From Candidatus Gastranaerophilales bacterium (GTDB taxonomy: Bacteria > Cyanobacteriota > Vampirovibrionia > Gastranaerophilales > Gastranaerophilaceae), in contig CALVEV010000006.1 in assembly GCA_944326685.1 (NCBI GenBank), positions 22,204 to 86,203 of the forward strand: a stretch of DNA of 64,000 nt. Direction: 5' to 3'. Both the position numbers and the translations under genes were made by a program. Below the pieces are notes generated by a model, which was not told the DNA's origin, made no database searches, and saw only the letters and a list, made by a program, of their open reading frames with translations. This document shows positions 1 to 8,496 of the stretch, piece after piece. Each line of letters opens with the position of its first letter. Position 1 is the first letter of the stretch.

Positions 1-141
1 CTTGAGCTGATCTGCCCCAAGCTTTTGGTGTAACTACGTTATCTGTAGCATTTAATTTAGTTTGCTCGTTGATAACCGAGAACAGCGCTCGGACTCGCAA
101 CCTATTTAAACCTATCATCCTGTCAAATCCAAAACATCCCC
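1..141 (-). ncRNA. ssrA: tmRNA (ssrA), 5' portion, cut by the window edge
   Basis: The minus strand starting at 141 reads GGGGATGTTTTGGATTTGAC, the conserved 5' end of tmRNA (acceptor-stem strand plus D-loop-like region). About 93 nt into the RNA (plus-strand position 49 downward) lies a plausible resume codon, GCT, close to the position of the resume codon in E. coli tmRNA (nt 90). The tag frame reads ATDNVVTPKAWGRSAQ to the window edge with no stop yet. The DNVV part resembles the NNIV of cyanobacterial tags (ANNIV...). The RNA rescues stalled ribosomes and tags the nascent peptide for proteolysis. The tag end, pseudoknots and 3' acceptor strand lie outside the window. Confidence 0.85.
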
Positions 142-274
142 ATATTTAATTTTTAATGTGCAAAAATGCAATAATAGTATAAACTAATATGATTAATTTT
201 ACAATATTTAATATTTATAGCAAAAAAAAAATTTTTTGATTTTTACCTTTGGTAAAGGAGTTAAATATAATAAA

Positions 275-1321
275 ATGAACATTAATCTTTCAACCAACAA
301 TTTAAAATTTAATAATAATATTAATAATCAAAAACAATTAAATTTACAGAATTATTCATCAAAAAATAATTTAAAATTTAAAGGTATTCAACCTAATGAG
401 CTTTCAAAAATTTTAGATTCTAATATTGATAAAGTAATACAAACTAGTCCATTTGATGTCGTTTCAAGAATTAAATTCCATAAAATTATTAATGAGTTGT
501 TACCTGATATAATGACTCAAGAAAATTTTATTAATAAAGGTAGAGAATCAAAAGTATTTAAAATAAGTGATAAATATGTAGCTAAAGTTAAACGTGGTTA
601 TGACGCTGATTCCGCAATTCATTTTTATAATTATACAAAATTACCTGATAAAAGATTTAATCAATTAGATATTTACTATGGTGAACCTATTGTAAGGTTA
701 GGTAATACAGAAATATTAAAAAACGCAACACCTTCAAATGATTTTATTTGTTGTGGGACTTCGTATAGAGGAACAAAATGTGCTACGATTGACGAGATTG
801 AGCAATATGAAAAAAATTATATTCCTAAATGTGCAAATATTCCTCAAGAATCCTATGATAAATTTGCTATTGGCTTAGCTCAACTTAATAAAATACATGA
901 TATTAAACCTAATTTATCTAAAGTATACTATACTCCAGACATTATAAATCCTAATAATATACTTATTAGTGGAAATGAATTCAAAATTGTAGATAAATTA
1001 GATACAATAAAACAAAAAGAGCCTAATACATTATTTACAATGTTAGAACCATTGCTTATTAGATTATCACCAGAATCATATGCAGATTTTAACGAAAAAA
1101 TTCTAAATGAAAGAAATGCGATTTATAAAAAATGTTTAATTGCTTCTGTTAAAGCAAATTTACCAATTGAAAGTAATATTAAATATCCATATTCTGATTA
1201 TTGTTTAAATAATATTTTGAAAAATTCTGTAACTCAATATCTTTATGACCTTAATAAGATGAGAGTCAAAAAAGAGTCTATTGAAAATAGGCTTGATTAT
1301 ATTCAAAATAAAATTAAATAA
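275..1321 (+). CDS. Protein with degenerate protein-kinase-like core and N-terminal FKG signature
   Basis: This protein of 348 residues belongs to no family I can name. Residues 1-40 are rich in Asn, Ser and Gln and contain LKFNN and LKFKG, the N-terminal signature found on several proteins here. Residues 88-106 (KGRESKVFKI...YVAKV) resemble the glycine loop and VAIK-type lysine (K104) of protein kinases. Residues 222-231 (DIINPNNILI) resemble a kinase catalytic loop (D222, N227), and FKIVDKLD (D240) resembles the metal-binding aspartate segment. The HRD histidine is missing and spacing is unusual, so it may be a pseudokinase or small-molecule kinase-like fold. ATG 275 follows AAAGGAG (254-260); an upstream TTG at 236 is less likely. 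It is divergent from the tmRNA gene. Confidence 0.7.
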   Translation: MNINLSTNNLKFNNNINNQKQLNLQNYSSKNNLKFKGIQPNELSKILDSNIDKVIQTSPFDVVSRIKFHKIINELLPDIMTQENFINKGRESKVFKISDKYVAKVKRGYDADSAIHFYNYTKLPDKRFNQLDIYYGEPIVRLGNTEILKNATPSNDFICCGTSYRGTKCATIDEIEQYEKNYIPKCANIPQESYDKFAIGLAQLNKIHDIKPNLSKVYYTPDIINPNNILISGNEFKIVDKLDTIKQKEPNTLFTMLEPLLIRLSPESYADFNEKILNERNAIYKKCLIASVKANLPIESNIKYPYSDYCLNNILKNSVTQYLYDLNKMRVKKESIENRLDYIQNKIK

Positions 1322-1327
1322 GATTTA

Positions 1328-2200
1328 TCATATTTGATATTTATCTTTTTCAAATACTAAAATATTAAATACAGAAATAACCATTATTATTACTAGCAAA
1401 ATTACAGCTAATGCTGAAGCATATCCTAAATCTAAGTTTTCAAAAGCTCGTTCATATATGTAATAAACTATAGTTTTGCTAGAATTTAATGGTCCACCTT
1501 TTGTCATTACATATATTTCTACAAAAACTTTCATTGCTGAAATTAAACTTATCGTAGAGACTAAAGCAATAGTTGGCATTATTTGTGGAACAGTTACAGT
1601 CAAATGTTTTTGGATAAAATTTGCACCATCAATATCGCAAGCTTCATATAAATCCTGAGGAACTCCCATCAATGCTGCAAGATAAATCATCATATAATAT
1701 CCAACACCTTTCCAGATAGTTACTATTGCCACTGAATACAATGCAAATCTAGAATCTGTTAACCATCCTATTGAATCTATACCCAATAAACTCATAAAAT
1801 AGTTTAATATTCCATCTTGGGCGTAGAGCCATTTAAATGCGATGGCCGCAACAACTATTGATACAATTACTGGAAGGTAGATTAATATTTTATATAATGT
1901 AATTCCTCTAATTTTTTGATTGATAAGTACTGCAAGAAATAATGGAAATATTACTAAAAATGGTACAGCAACAATTAAGAATAAAAATGTGTTACCCATA
2001 ACCTGATAGAATAAATTTGAATGAAATATATTTATATAATTTTTTAATCCAATAAAACTTGGATGGTAAATACTTGATGAATAATCAAAAAAACTTAACC
2101 CTATTGTTTGGAAAAATGGTATAAAGAAGAATAAAGTTAAAATTATAATTGATGGGATTAAAAATAAATATGGTACATATTTTTTACAGTATCTAAACAT
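1328..2200 (-). CDS. ABC transporter permease, sugar/glycerol-phosphate type (MalF/UgpA family)
   Basis: Inner-membrane permease subunit of a binding-protein-dependent importer, 290 residues, with about six predicted membrane helices beginning at YLFLIPSIIILTLFFFIPFF. The EAA loop that docks the ATPase is clear near residues 185-210 (YEACDIDGANFIQKHLTVTV...P). This fits the first permease (MalF, UgpA, LacF type) of carbohydrate ABC systems. No partner permease, binding protein or ATPase is adjacent: the gene ends 6 nt from the convergent kinase-like gene, and upstream lies a small exported protein. The other components must be elsewhere or lost. The substrate cannot be inferred. Confidence 0.85.
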   Translation of the reverse strand: MFRYCKKYVPYLFLIPSIIILTLFFFIPFFQTIGLSFFDYSSSIYHPSFIGLKNYINIFHSNLFYQVMGNTFLFLIVAVPFLVIFPLFLAVLINQKIRGITLYKILIYLPVIVSIVVAAIAFKWLYAQDGILNYFMSLLGIDSIGWLTDSRFALYSVAIVTIWKGVGYYMMIYLAALMGVPQDLYEACDIDGANFIQKHLTVTVPQIMPTIALVSTISLISAMKVFVEIYVMTKGGPLNSSKTIVYYIYERAFENLDLGYASALAVILLVIIMVISVFNILVFEKDKYQI

Positions 2201-2238
2201 ACATTTGATTATCGCATTTGAATTTTATTCCGTCAAGT

Positions 2239-2505
2239 CTAGTATCTATATCCTCCAAAAGGATTCCAATTAGGTGTCTGCATCATTTGCTGTTGCATTC
2301 TATACATATAATCTTGCCCTTGTTCTTGCATGTTTTGTTGATACTGCTGCCTTTCTTCTGCTTCTTTTTTCGCTTGTTGATATTCTTGAGTTTGGATTGA
2401 ATTTATATCAAGTTTTACTTCTGGATTGTATTTAGGATCAAATTCTGCAAATGCGAAATTATTTATTAATAATAAGCATGTAATTGTAAATATAATTTTT
2501 TTCAT
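2239..2505 (-). CDS. Small exported protein with Gln/Met-rich C-terminus
   Basis: A protein of 88 residues with a textbook Sec signal peptide (MKKIIFTITCLLLINNFAFA, cleavage after AFA). The mature part starts EFDPKYNPEVKLDINS and becomes a charged Gln-rich stretch (QQAKKEAEERQQYQQNMQEQ), then MQQQMMQTPNWNPFGGYRY. The start at 2505 is fixed by GAGGAG on the minus strand (2511-2516). A longer reading frame back to 2616 would run through the tRNA-Gly gene and is rejected. No family is recognised; it is probably periplasmic or surface-associated. Confidence 0.75.
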   Translation of the reverse strand: MKKIIFTITCLLLINNFAFAEFDPKYNPEVKLDINSIQTQEYQQAKKEAEERQQYQQNMQEQGQDYMYRMQQQMMQTPNWNPFGGYRY

Positions 2506-2525
2506 TAATACTCCTCTTATTAAAT

Positions 2526-2551
2526 AAAAAGCAAGAGTTAAACTCTTGCTT
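2526..2551 (-). terminator. Terminator downstream of tRNA-Gly
   Basis: Inverted repeat GCAAGAGTT (2531-2539) and AACTCTTGC (2541-2549), flanked on the minus-strand 3' side by TTTTTATTTA. It sits just after the tRNA-Gly 3' end and separates it from the small exported protein gene. Confidence 0.7.
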
Positions 2552-2555
2552 TTTA

Positions 2556-2631
2556 TGGAGCGGAAGACGAGACTCGAACTCGCGACAGTCTGCTTGGAAG
2601 GCAGATACTCTACCAACTGAGCTACTTCCGC
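2556..2631 (-). tRNA. tRNA-Gly (anticodon TCC), CCA encoded
   Basis: The minus strand from 2631 reads GCGGAAGTAGCTCAGTTGG, a standard 5' acceptor and D-arm. The acceptor stem GCGGAAG pairs with CTTCCGC, followed by discriminator T and an encoded CCA. The anticodon stem and loop CTGCCTTCCAAGCAG give anticodon TCC (reads GGA). The T-arm has GAGTTCGAGTCTC. All arms fold canonically, 76 nt including CCA. Confidence 0.97.
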
Positions 2632-2938
2632 ATGTCTATTAACTTGTCAATAGAGGAAACCTCTCTTTAATATACTAGAATAAATAAAAAAAAAATTCAA
2701 GTATTTAATAAAAGTAATTCTGAAGAGTGATTATTTTTATAAATAAATAGTTCTTTAGAATGATAAAACTTCTTTAAAAAATTGTTAAACTAATATAGTA
2801 AGTTAGTTGCAACTAAGTAATTTTTCTAGATTGAAAAACAAATGTATCGTTTTTGGACTTGAGGAGTAACTGGCTTACACTTTATAATCAACAACTATTC
2901 ACAGTTTTTATATAAGATAGTTAATTATGCCTTTTTAT

Positions 2939-2959
2939 AAGCCTTGGAGGCTTTTTTTT
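2939..2959 (+). terminator. Intrinsic terminator with no upstream gene
   Basis: AAGCCT (2939-2944), loop TGG, AGGCTT (2948-2953), then a run of T. It lies 33 nt before the dxr start and insulates it from upstream transcription. No protein gene on the plus strand precedes it in this gap. Confidence 0.65.
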
Positions 2960-2979
2960 ATGTTTATTTTTATTTGGTG

Positions 2980-2985
2980 TATAAT
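2980..2985 (+). promoter_or_regulatory. -10 element for a probably leaderless dxr transcript
   Basis: TATAAT is followed by exactly 6 nt (TAACTT) and the dxr ATG at 2992, placing the expected transcription start on the A of ATG. There is no Shine-Dalgarno sequence. The -35 region is weak. Confidence 0.6.
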
Positions 2986-2991
2986 TAACTT

Positions 2992-4143
2992 ATGAAACGA
3001 AAAATTAGTATTATAGGTTCTACGGGGTCTATTGGGACACAAGCGCTAGAAGTAATTGAGAAATTAGGGGATAGGTTTGAAATAGTAGCTTTAGCTGCTG
3101 GTTCAAATATTGATAAAATAAATGAACAAATTGCAAAATTCCACCCTAAGTATGTTTGTGTATCACAAAATCAGGATAAAGTTATAGGTTGTACCAATGT
3201 ATTAGTTGGAAATACAGGTTTAGAAGAAATTTGTTCTAATAAAGAAAATGATATTATTTTAATGGCATGTTCCGGTAAAATTGGACTTAAACCTACGATT
3301 ACTGCTATTAAAAATAAAATTAATATCGCTTTAGCCAATAAAGAAACTCTTGTCATGGCTGGTGATATTGTTATGAATCTAGCTAAAGAGAATGGTGTAT
3401 CTATTATTCCTGTTGATAGTGAACATTGTGCCATTCATCAATGTATAAAAGATATTTCTCAAGTTTCAAAATTAATTATTACAGCTTCAGGTGGTCCTTT
3501 CCTTCATAAAATAATTGAAGATATGAAAAATGCAACTGTAGATGAAGCACTAGCTCATCCAAGATGGAATATGGGGCGAAAAATTACTGTTGATAGCGCG
3601 ACATTAATGAATAAAGGGCTAGAGATAATTGAAGCTCATCATTTATTTGACATGGCTTATGATGATATTGATGTTGTTATTCATCCTCAAAGCATAGTTC
3701 ATTCGGCTATTGAATATGTTGATGGTAGTGTAATTGCTCAGATTGGGCTTCCAAGCATGCATATTCCTATTCAATATGCAATTTGCTATCCTGATAGATT
3801 TGAAGGTATTAAATCTAAATCATTTAGTTTTGCTGATGTTGCTAGATTAGATTTTGAAAAACCTGATTTTGATAAGTTTAAATTTTTATCACTTGCTTAT
3901 CATGCTGGTAAAACAGGTGGCTCGGCAACTGTTATTCTAAATGCTGCTGATGAAGAAGCAGTTTTTGCATTTTTACAAAATAAAATTAAACTTTATGATA
4001 TATATCAAATAACTGAAGAGATATATTCTTCTATGGATATTGTGAAATATCCATCTATTGATGAAATTTTTGATATTGATAAAGAAGTAAGAATTAAAAC
4101 GAATGAATTAATTAGTAGGAGACAGGCATGTTTGAGTATCTAA
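2992..4143 (+). CDS. dxr: 1-deoxy-D-xylulose 5-phosphate reductoisomerase
   Basis: Cytosolic enzyme of the non-mevalonate isoprenoid pathway, converting 1-deoxyxylulose 5-phosphate to methylerythritol 4-phosphate with NADPH. Its 383 residues match the family. The Rossmann motif GSTGSIGTQALEVIE is at residues 7-21. Metal and substrate residues are visible in VDSEHCAIHQ (about 140-149), TASGGPF (about 164-170) and NKGLEIIEAHHLF. The start has no ribosome binding site and probably belongs to a leaderless mRNA. The 3' end overlaps ruvA by 16 nt. ispD, a later step in the same pathway, is at 52260 and has the same leaderless arrangement. Confidence 0.97.
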   Translation: MKRKISIIGSTGSIGTQALEVIEKLGDRFEIVALAAGSNIDKINEQIAKFHPKYVCVSQNQDKVIGCTNVLVGNTGLEEICSNKENDIILMACSGKIGLKPTITAIKNKINIALANKETLVMAGDIVMNLAKENGVSIIPVDSEHCAIHQCIKDISQVSKLIITASGGPFLHKIIEDMKNATVDEALAHPRWNMGRKITVDSATLMNKGLEIIEAHHLFDMAYDDIDVVIHPQSIVHSAIEYVDGSVIAQIGLPSMHIPIQYAICYPDRFEGIKSKSFSFADVARLDFEKPDFDKFKFLSLAYHAGKTGGSATVILNAADEEAVFAFLQNKIKLYDIYQITEEIYSSMDIVKYPSIDEIFDIDKEVRIKTNELISRRQACLSI

Positions 4144-4739
4144 AAGGAATATTAGTTGATAAATTTTCTACTCAAACTGGTTATTATTTAATTGTTGAAA
4201 TTCATGGTGTTGCTTATAAAGTAGAAACATCTGAAATTGATTATACTCAAGCTCAAGATGTAAATAATGAAATTAAAATATTTACTTCTTTAATTCATAA
4301 AGAAGATACAATGTTTTTGTGTGGTTTTCTTACAAAAGAAACAAGAGATATATTCCAAATTTTAACCTCTGTTTCAGGGGTTGGTACTAAAATGGGATTA
4401 GCGTTATTAGGTAAGTTTGATGCTTGTAATCTAATATCATTAGTTATAAATGAAGATTATAAGGAATTAACTTTAGCAAAAGGTGTTGGTACCAAATTAG
4501 CTCAAAAAATTATATTAGAATTAAGAGATAAGTTGATGAAGGCTAATATTGCACCAATAAAAACTGATGCGTCAGTAGTTGAAACACAAGCAACACAGGA
4601 TACATTCTCTGTTTTACAGTCATTAGGCTATGAATATGAAGAGATAAAATCTGCAATTAATGTTGTATATGAGAAATTAATAAATCAGAACGATTCGGAA
4701 GAATTACTGAGGGAATGTTTAAAATATTTGTCGATGTAA
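4128..4739 (+). CDS. ruvA: Holliday junction branch migration protein RuvA
   Basis: DNA-binding tetramer of the RuvAB branch-migration motor in recombinational repair. The 203 residues show the N-terminal OB domain (MFEYLKGILVDKF...YYLIVEIHGVAYKV), two helix-hairpin-helix motifs (LTSVSGVGTKMGLALLG and LAKGVGTKLAQKIILEL) and a C-terminal domain (TFSVLQSLGYEYEEIKSAI) that contacts RuvB. The start overlaps the 3' end of dxr, with AGGAGA inside dxr as ribosome binding site, so translation is likely coupled. ruvB is not adjacent. Confidence 0.96.
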   Translation: MFEYLKGILVDKFSTQTGYYLIVEIHGVAYKVETSEIDYTQAQDVNNEIKIFTSLIHKEDTMFLCGFLTKETRDIFQILTSVSGVGTKMGLALLGKFDACNLISLVINEDYKELTLAKGVGTKLAQKIILELRDKLMKANIAPIKTDASVVETQATQDTFSVLQSLGYEYEEIKSAINVVYEKLINQNDSEELLRECLKYLSM

Positions 4740-4811
4740 CAAATTTTTAATAATACCTGTTTTGCTAACAAAAAAAATAAATTAAATGTTTTAAATAAGC
4801 AGGTGTGTAGT

Positions 4812-6521
4812 ATGAATATAAATAATTTCTCAAACAATATAAGATTTTGTGCAACAGCTATTCAACCAGCAATGACACAACAAGTAATAGTAAGTTCTAA
4901 ACCACAAGTTAATGAACAGGCTAGGACAAAAACTTATGTTCCTGAAGTTTCGGAATTTAGACAAACACAAAATCAAACAAAAACGATATATCCTCAATAT
5001 ACTCAAATGAGTAATACTATAAAACAACCAAATTATACAACTACAACAACTTTTAATATTGGATATATTAATGATTTTCATGGTCAGTTAACAAAAATGG
5101 AAAGGACAATTCTTCCGTTAAAAGATTGTGATATTCGCGTATCTGGTGGAGATAATTTCTTAGGCGATGAAAGAAATGTTCATCTTAATAAAGGTGTAGC
5201 TAAATATATGAATTTGGCAAAAATTGATTCTTCTCCGGTTGGAAATCATGAATTAGACATGGATCAAAAAACTTTTATGGCCTTAACTAGTGGTTTAAAA
5301 ACAAAATTTGTTGATGCAAATTATCGTCAAGTAATACCTGATCCTAAAGAGGCAGAAAGACTTTATAGAGAAACTAATAAAGCTCCTATTAATGATAGAT
5401 TTATAAATTCATATGTAACTGAAATAAAAGGTAAAAAAGTTGGAATAATAGGTGTTTCTCCTGTTGATATGAATGACAGATACACTCATGCAGATTACTA
5501 TGATGATTGTCAAGTTGACAGTCTAGAAGATACAATAAAAGATATTCAAGTTGAACAACAAAAACTAGAAAAACAAGGTATAAAACACGTTATTTTGTTA
5601 TCTCATATGGGATATAAAAATGACCAAGTAGCTGCAAAAAATACATCAGGTATTGATATTATTATAGGTGGTCATTCTCATAATTTGGTAAAAGGAGTTA
5701 AAGAAGGAGAAAACTTATTAACTTCTAAAACTGGAGAGCCTGTAGTAATAACAAATGGCGGTAAAGATGGCGATTATTTTGGAATGTTAAATGTTGAGTT
5801 TGATGATAATGGTGTTCTTAAATCTGTTCAAAACAATATTATTCCAACTAAAAATTATGGTAGAAATTTAATATATCAAAAACTTCTTGAAGCTGATATG
5901 GAAAATAATAAAGATGTTGGATATATTCAATCTGTACTTCCAGAACCTAAAAACAAATTGGTGGAAGAAAATCCTCAAGCTAATTTTATTGCAGATGCAA
6001 TGAAGAATGAGCTGGGTGTAGAAATTGCATTCTTAAATTCGGCAAATTTACGATCAACATTTGAACCTGGTAAATTTACAACCTTAGATGCAAAAATGAT
6101 TTCACCATTTGATAATCAAATGACAATAGTAAATGTTACAGAAAAAGATTTAGTTGATGCATTTAAATTTACATCAAAAACACTTGTTAATTCTCGTCCG
6201 GGGTTATTTGCTGTATCTGGTTTAAAATATTCAGTAAGAAAATCAGATGGTGAATTATTATCAATGTCAAAAGTTGATGATAAAGGTAATGAAACACCAA
6301 TAGATATTAATAATCCAAGTACTACTAAGACATATAGAATTGCTGCAGATTCCTTTGTAATGCGTGGTGGAGACAAAGTTAAATCTTTGAATTATGTTGG
6401 TAGAGAAGAAAAAATATTTGAATTTGATAAAGATAAATTAGTTTGTGATTATATCCAACACCAAAATAAACCTATTACAATTGGTAAGGAACAAACTGGG
6501 CGTGTAAATATTGTAGAATAA
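4812..6521 (+). CDS. 5'-nucleotidase/UshA-like metallophosphoesterase without Sec signal, with N-terminal IRFCA signature
   Basis: A protein of 569 residues. The N-terminal 80 residues are low-complexity (Asn, Gln, Thr) with NIRFCA at 9-14. A calcineurin-like metallophosphatase domain follows with all family motifs: NDFHG (87-91, D88 and H90), GGDN (about 112-115), GNHE (144-147), SHMG and GGHSHN. A C-terminal 5'-nucleotidase domain (from about residue 390) contains FIADAMKN and NLRSTFEPG. UshA-type enzymes hydrolyse nucleotides or UDP-sugars and are normally exported by a Sec signal peptide, which is absent here. ATG 4812 follows AGGTG (4800-4804); GTG at 4803 is an alternative. The exact substrate is unknown. 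Confidence 0.88.
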   Translation: MNINNFSNNIRFCATAIQPAMTQQVIVSSKPQVNEQARTKTYVPEVSEFRQTQNQTKTIYPQYTQMSNTIKQPNYTTTTTFNIGYINDFHGQLTKMERTILPLKDCDIRVSGGDNFLGDERNVHLNKGVAKYMNLAKIDSSPVGNHELDMDQKTFMALTSGLKTKFVDANYRQVIPDPKEAERLYRETNKAPINDRFINSYVTEIKGKKVGIIGVSPVDMNDRYTHADYYDDCQVDSLEDTIKDIQVEQQKLEKQGIKHVILLSHMGYKNDQVAAKNTSGIDIIIGGHSHNLVKGVKEGENLLTSKTGEPVVITNGGKDGDYFGMLNVEFDDNGVLKSVQNNIIPTKNYGRNLIYQKLLEADMENNKDVGYIQSVLPEPKNKLVEENPQANFIADAMKNELGVEIAFLNSANLRSTFEPGKFTTLDAKMISPFDNQMTIVNVTEKDLVDAFKFTSKTLVNSRPGLFAVSGLKYSVRKSDGELLSMSKVDDKGNETPIDINNPSTTKTYRIAADSFVMRGGDKVKSLNYVGREEKIFEFDKDKLVCDYIQHQNKPITIGKEQTGRVNIVE

Positions 6522-6555
6522 AATTTTATAATATATTGTGGGAAATTATATTTTT

Positions 6556-6584
6556 GAGTAGCTTAAGTTTAAGTTACTCTTTTT
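6556..6584 (+). terminator. Terminator of the 5'-nucleotidase gene
   Basis: An 11-bp stem, GAGTAGCTTAA (6556-6566) with TTAAGTTACTC (6569-6579) including one G-U pair, followed by TTTTT. Confidence 0.75.
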
Positions 6585-6594
6585 ATTATTAAAT

Positions 6595-6626
6595 TAAAAG
6601 CACCCAACATTTTGTGTTGGGTGCTT
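6595..6626 (-). terminator. Terminator of rimP-nusA
   Basis: A perfect 12-bp stem, AAGCACCCAACA (6598-6609) and TGTTGGGTGCTT (6615-6626), followed on the minus strand by TTTTAATTTAA. Confidence 0.8.
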
Positions 6627-6647
6627 ATTATCTATAAGATATACTTT

Positions 6648-7883
6648 CTATTCTTCAATAGATTCTTCTTCTACAGCTTCTTCTTGTGCGAAATCTTCGT
6701 CATCAACAGCTTGTTGATTCATTTCTTCTTCAATTTCTTCTTGAATTTCACTGTTTTCTATTTCGTCCTCATAATCATCTTCTATAGGTTCTTCTGAATA
6801 ATTTTGAATAGTTTCAGCTTCTGCTTGTTCCATTTGAGAAACGCTCTTAATATCTATTTTCCAATGAGTTAACTTGTGAGCAAGACGAACATTTTGTCCA
6901 TCACGACCGATAGCTAATGATAATTGGTCATCAGGAACAACAACCATTGCCTCTTTAGATTCTTCATCATCAGCCATGATGTCAACTGAAACAACTCTTG
7001 CTGGAGATATTGCATTTACAATATATTCAACAGGATCAGGAGACCATCTTACGATATCAATTTTTTCATTTTTTAATTCACTAACGATTGTTTGAATTCT
7101 TGAACCTCTAGGTCCTATACAAGCTCCAACACTATCAACTTCAGGGTCATTTGACCATACTGCTAATTTTGTTCTAAAACCTGCCTCACGAGCGATTGAT
7201 TTAATTTCAACAATTCCATCTTCGATTTCTGGAACTTCAAGTTCAAATAATTCTTTTACAATTTCTGCGTGAGCATGAGAAACAATTACTTGAGGAAGTC
7301 TATTTGTTTCTTTTACATTAAGAACAAAAACTCTAATTCTGTTTCCAGGTTTATAGTATTCTCCTGGAATTTGTTCTCTTTGAGGCATAATTGCATCAGT
7401 TTTACCAATATTTACAATTACATTTCTATTCTCAACTCTTTGAATTATACCAGTTGTTAGAGAACCTTTTTTATCTAAAAATTCATTTAAAATATTATTT
7501 CTTTCAGCATCTCTAATTCTTTGAGTAATTACTTGTTTTGCTGTTTGAGCGGCGATACGTCCAAATTGTTCTGGAGTAACTTCTATTTTTACTTCATCAT
7601 CAACTTCTACTTCTTCATCAATTTCTTTTGCATCTTCTAAAGATATTTCAGTATCAGGGTCTTCTACTTCATTTACAACAACTTTTGTTCTAAAAACACC
7701 AATTTCACCTGTCTGTTCATCTAAAATTGATTCTAGATTTGTAGCATCCTTAATTCTTAAATGTCTTTTGTAAGCTGCAACCATTGCATCTTCTAACGAA
7801 GCAATAATTACATCTTTAGCAATTCCACGTTCTCTTTCAAGTTCTTCACAAGCTTCAAATAACGCTGTTCCGATTTTAATCAT
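6648..7883 (-). CDS. nusA: Transcription termination/antitermination protein NusA
   Basis: Cytosolic RNA polymerase-associated factor for pausing, termination and antitermination. Its 411 residues contain the N-terminal polymerase-binding domain (MIKIGTALFEACEELERERG), an S1 domain (about 135-200, GIIQRVENRNVIVNIGKTDA) and two KH domains (SVGACIGPRGSRIQTI and DDQLSLAIGRDGQNVRLAHK). It lacks the C-terminal acidic repeats of E. coli NusA and ends in a strongly acidic tail of about 65 residues rich in Glu and Asp. It follows rimP by about 60 nt in the conserved rimP-nusA operon. The usual downstream ylxR and infB are absent, because an intrinsic terminator follows immediately. Confidence 0.96.
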   Translation of the reverse strand: MIKIGTALFEACEELERERGIAKDVIIASLEDAMVAAYKRHLRIKDATNLESILDEQTGEIGVFRTKVVVNEVEDPDTEISLEDAKEIDEEVEVDDEVKIEVTPEQFGRIAAQTAKQVITQRIRDAERNNILNEFLDKKGSLTTGIIQRVENRNVIVNIGKTDAIMPQREQIPGEYYKPGNRIRVFVLNVKETNRLPQVIVSHAHAEIVKELFELEVPEIEDGIVEIKSIAREAGFRTKLAVWSNDPEVDSVGACIGPRGSRIQTIVSELKNEKIDIVRWSPDPVEYIVNAISPARVVSVDIMADDEESKEAMVVVPDDQLSLAIGRDGQNVRLAHKLTHWKIDIKSVSQMEQAEAETIQNYSEEPIEDDYEDEIENSEIQEEIEEEMNQQAVDDEDFAQEEAVEEESIEE

Positions 7884-7943
7884 TATTATTTCCTTTCTTG
7901 TATTATATAATGTTTACTTTTTAATTCTGTTTTAGTTCTTTTA

Positions 7944-8426
7944 CTAATCCACGTATAACTTTGCAGATTGAATATTTGATTTAGGGATTTGGATTTCTTG
8001 TCCATCATCAAACCTAAAGAATGTTAAGCCTTCAGTATCACTCCAATCAAGAATTTCTCCTTTAAATATTCTTTCTGTTTCTCCTTCAAGAGGTTGTTTA
8101 AGTTTTAAGCTAATTCTTTTATTTTTAAAGATTTGAAATTCTTTATCTGATTTAAATTTTCTTTCTAATCCAGGGGATGACACTTCTAAATAATATTTAA
8201 CAGGAATTATTTCATCTAAAAAATCATTTAAGCTTCTTGTGACATTTTCACAATCATCAAGCGTAATAGGGCGTTTATGAGAATATAGGAAAATCCTTAA
8301 AAACCAACGATGATTTTCTTTTGCAAAATCAATTTCAATCGGTATTAAATCATATCTCATTGTTGTATTTTCAATAAGTGGTGTGATTTTTTCAAGAATT
8401 TCATGTCTATTTAAATCTTGTTTCAT
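7944..8426 (-). CDS. rimP: Ribosome maturation factor RimP
   Basis: RimP assists 30S subunit assembly. The 160 residues show the family features EIDFAKENHRWFLRIFLYS, ITLDDCENVTRSLNDFLDE and the signature YYLEVSSPGLERKFKSDKEF, followed by the C-terminal SH3-like barrel (RIFKGEILDWSDTEGLTFF). A GGAGTGAG ribosome binding site precedes the start. It is the first gene of the rimP-nusA operon, transcribed from a strong promoter at 8497-8525 through a leader containing a terminator-like hairpin. Confidence 0.95.
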   Translation of the reverse strand: MKQDLNRHEILEKITPLIENTTMRYDLIPIEIDFAKENHRWFLRIFLYSHKRPITLDDCENVTRSLNDFLDEIIPVKYYLEVSSPGLERKFKSDKEFQIFKNKRISLKLKQPLEGETERIFKGEILDWSDTEGLTFFRFDDGQEIQIPKSNIQSAKLYVD

Positions 8427-8455
8427 AACTCACTCCTATCTTTATTTTATTAAAA

Positions 8456-8481
8456 AAAGGAACGGACTAAGCCGTTCCTTT
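8456..8481 (-). promoter_or_regulatory. Terminator-like hairpin in the rimP-nusA leader
   Basis: A perfect 10-bp stem, AAAGGAACGG (8456-8465) and CCGTTCCTTT (8472-8481), with a T run on the minus-strand 3' side. It lies about 10 nt after the predicted start site (about 8490) and before rimP. No gene ends here, so it is either an attenuator or a 5' stabilising hairpin. Confidence 0.6.
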
Positions 8482-8496
8482 TTGAACTATATGTGT

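Larger units (their letters stand above)
2632..2991. other. Intergenic region with palindrome and an orphan terminator upstream of dxr
   Basis: About 360 bases with no credible gene. It holds a perfect 14-nt palindrome TTAGTTGCAACTAA (2803-2816), a weak -10-like TATAGT (2794-2799), and a plus-strand intrinsic terminator at 2939-2959 that has no annotated gene before it. A short transcript ending there is possible. I could not recognise 6S RNA, SRP RNA or RNase P RNA. Confidence 0.5.

Noticed and set aside
2506..2616. N-terminal extension of the small exported protein frame
   Set aside because: It runs through the tRNA-Gly gene and its terminator; the internal ATG at 2505 has a good ribosome binding site and begins a signal peptide.
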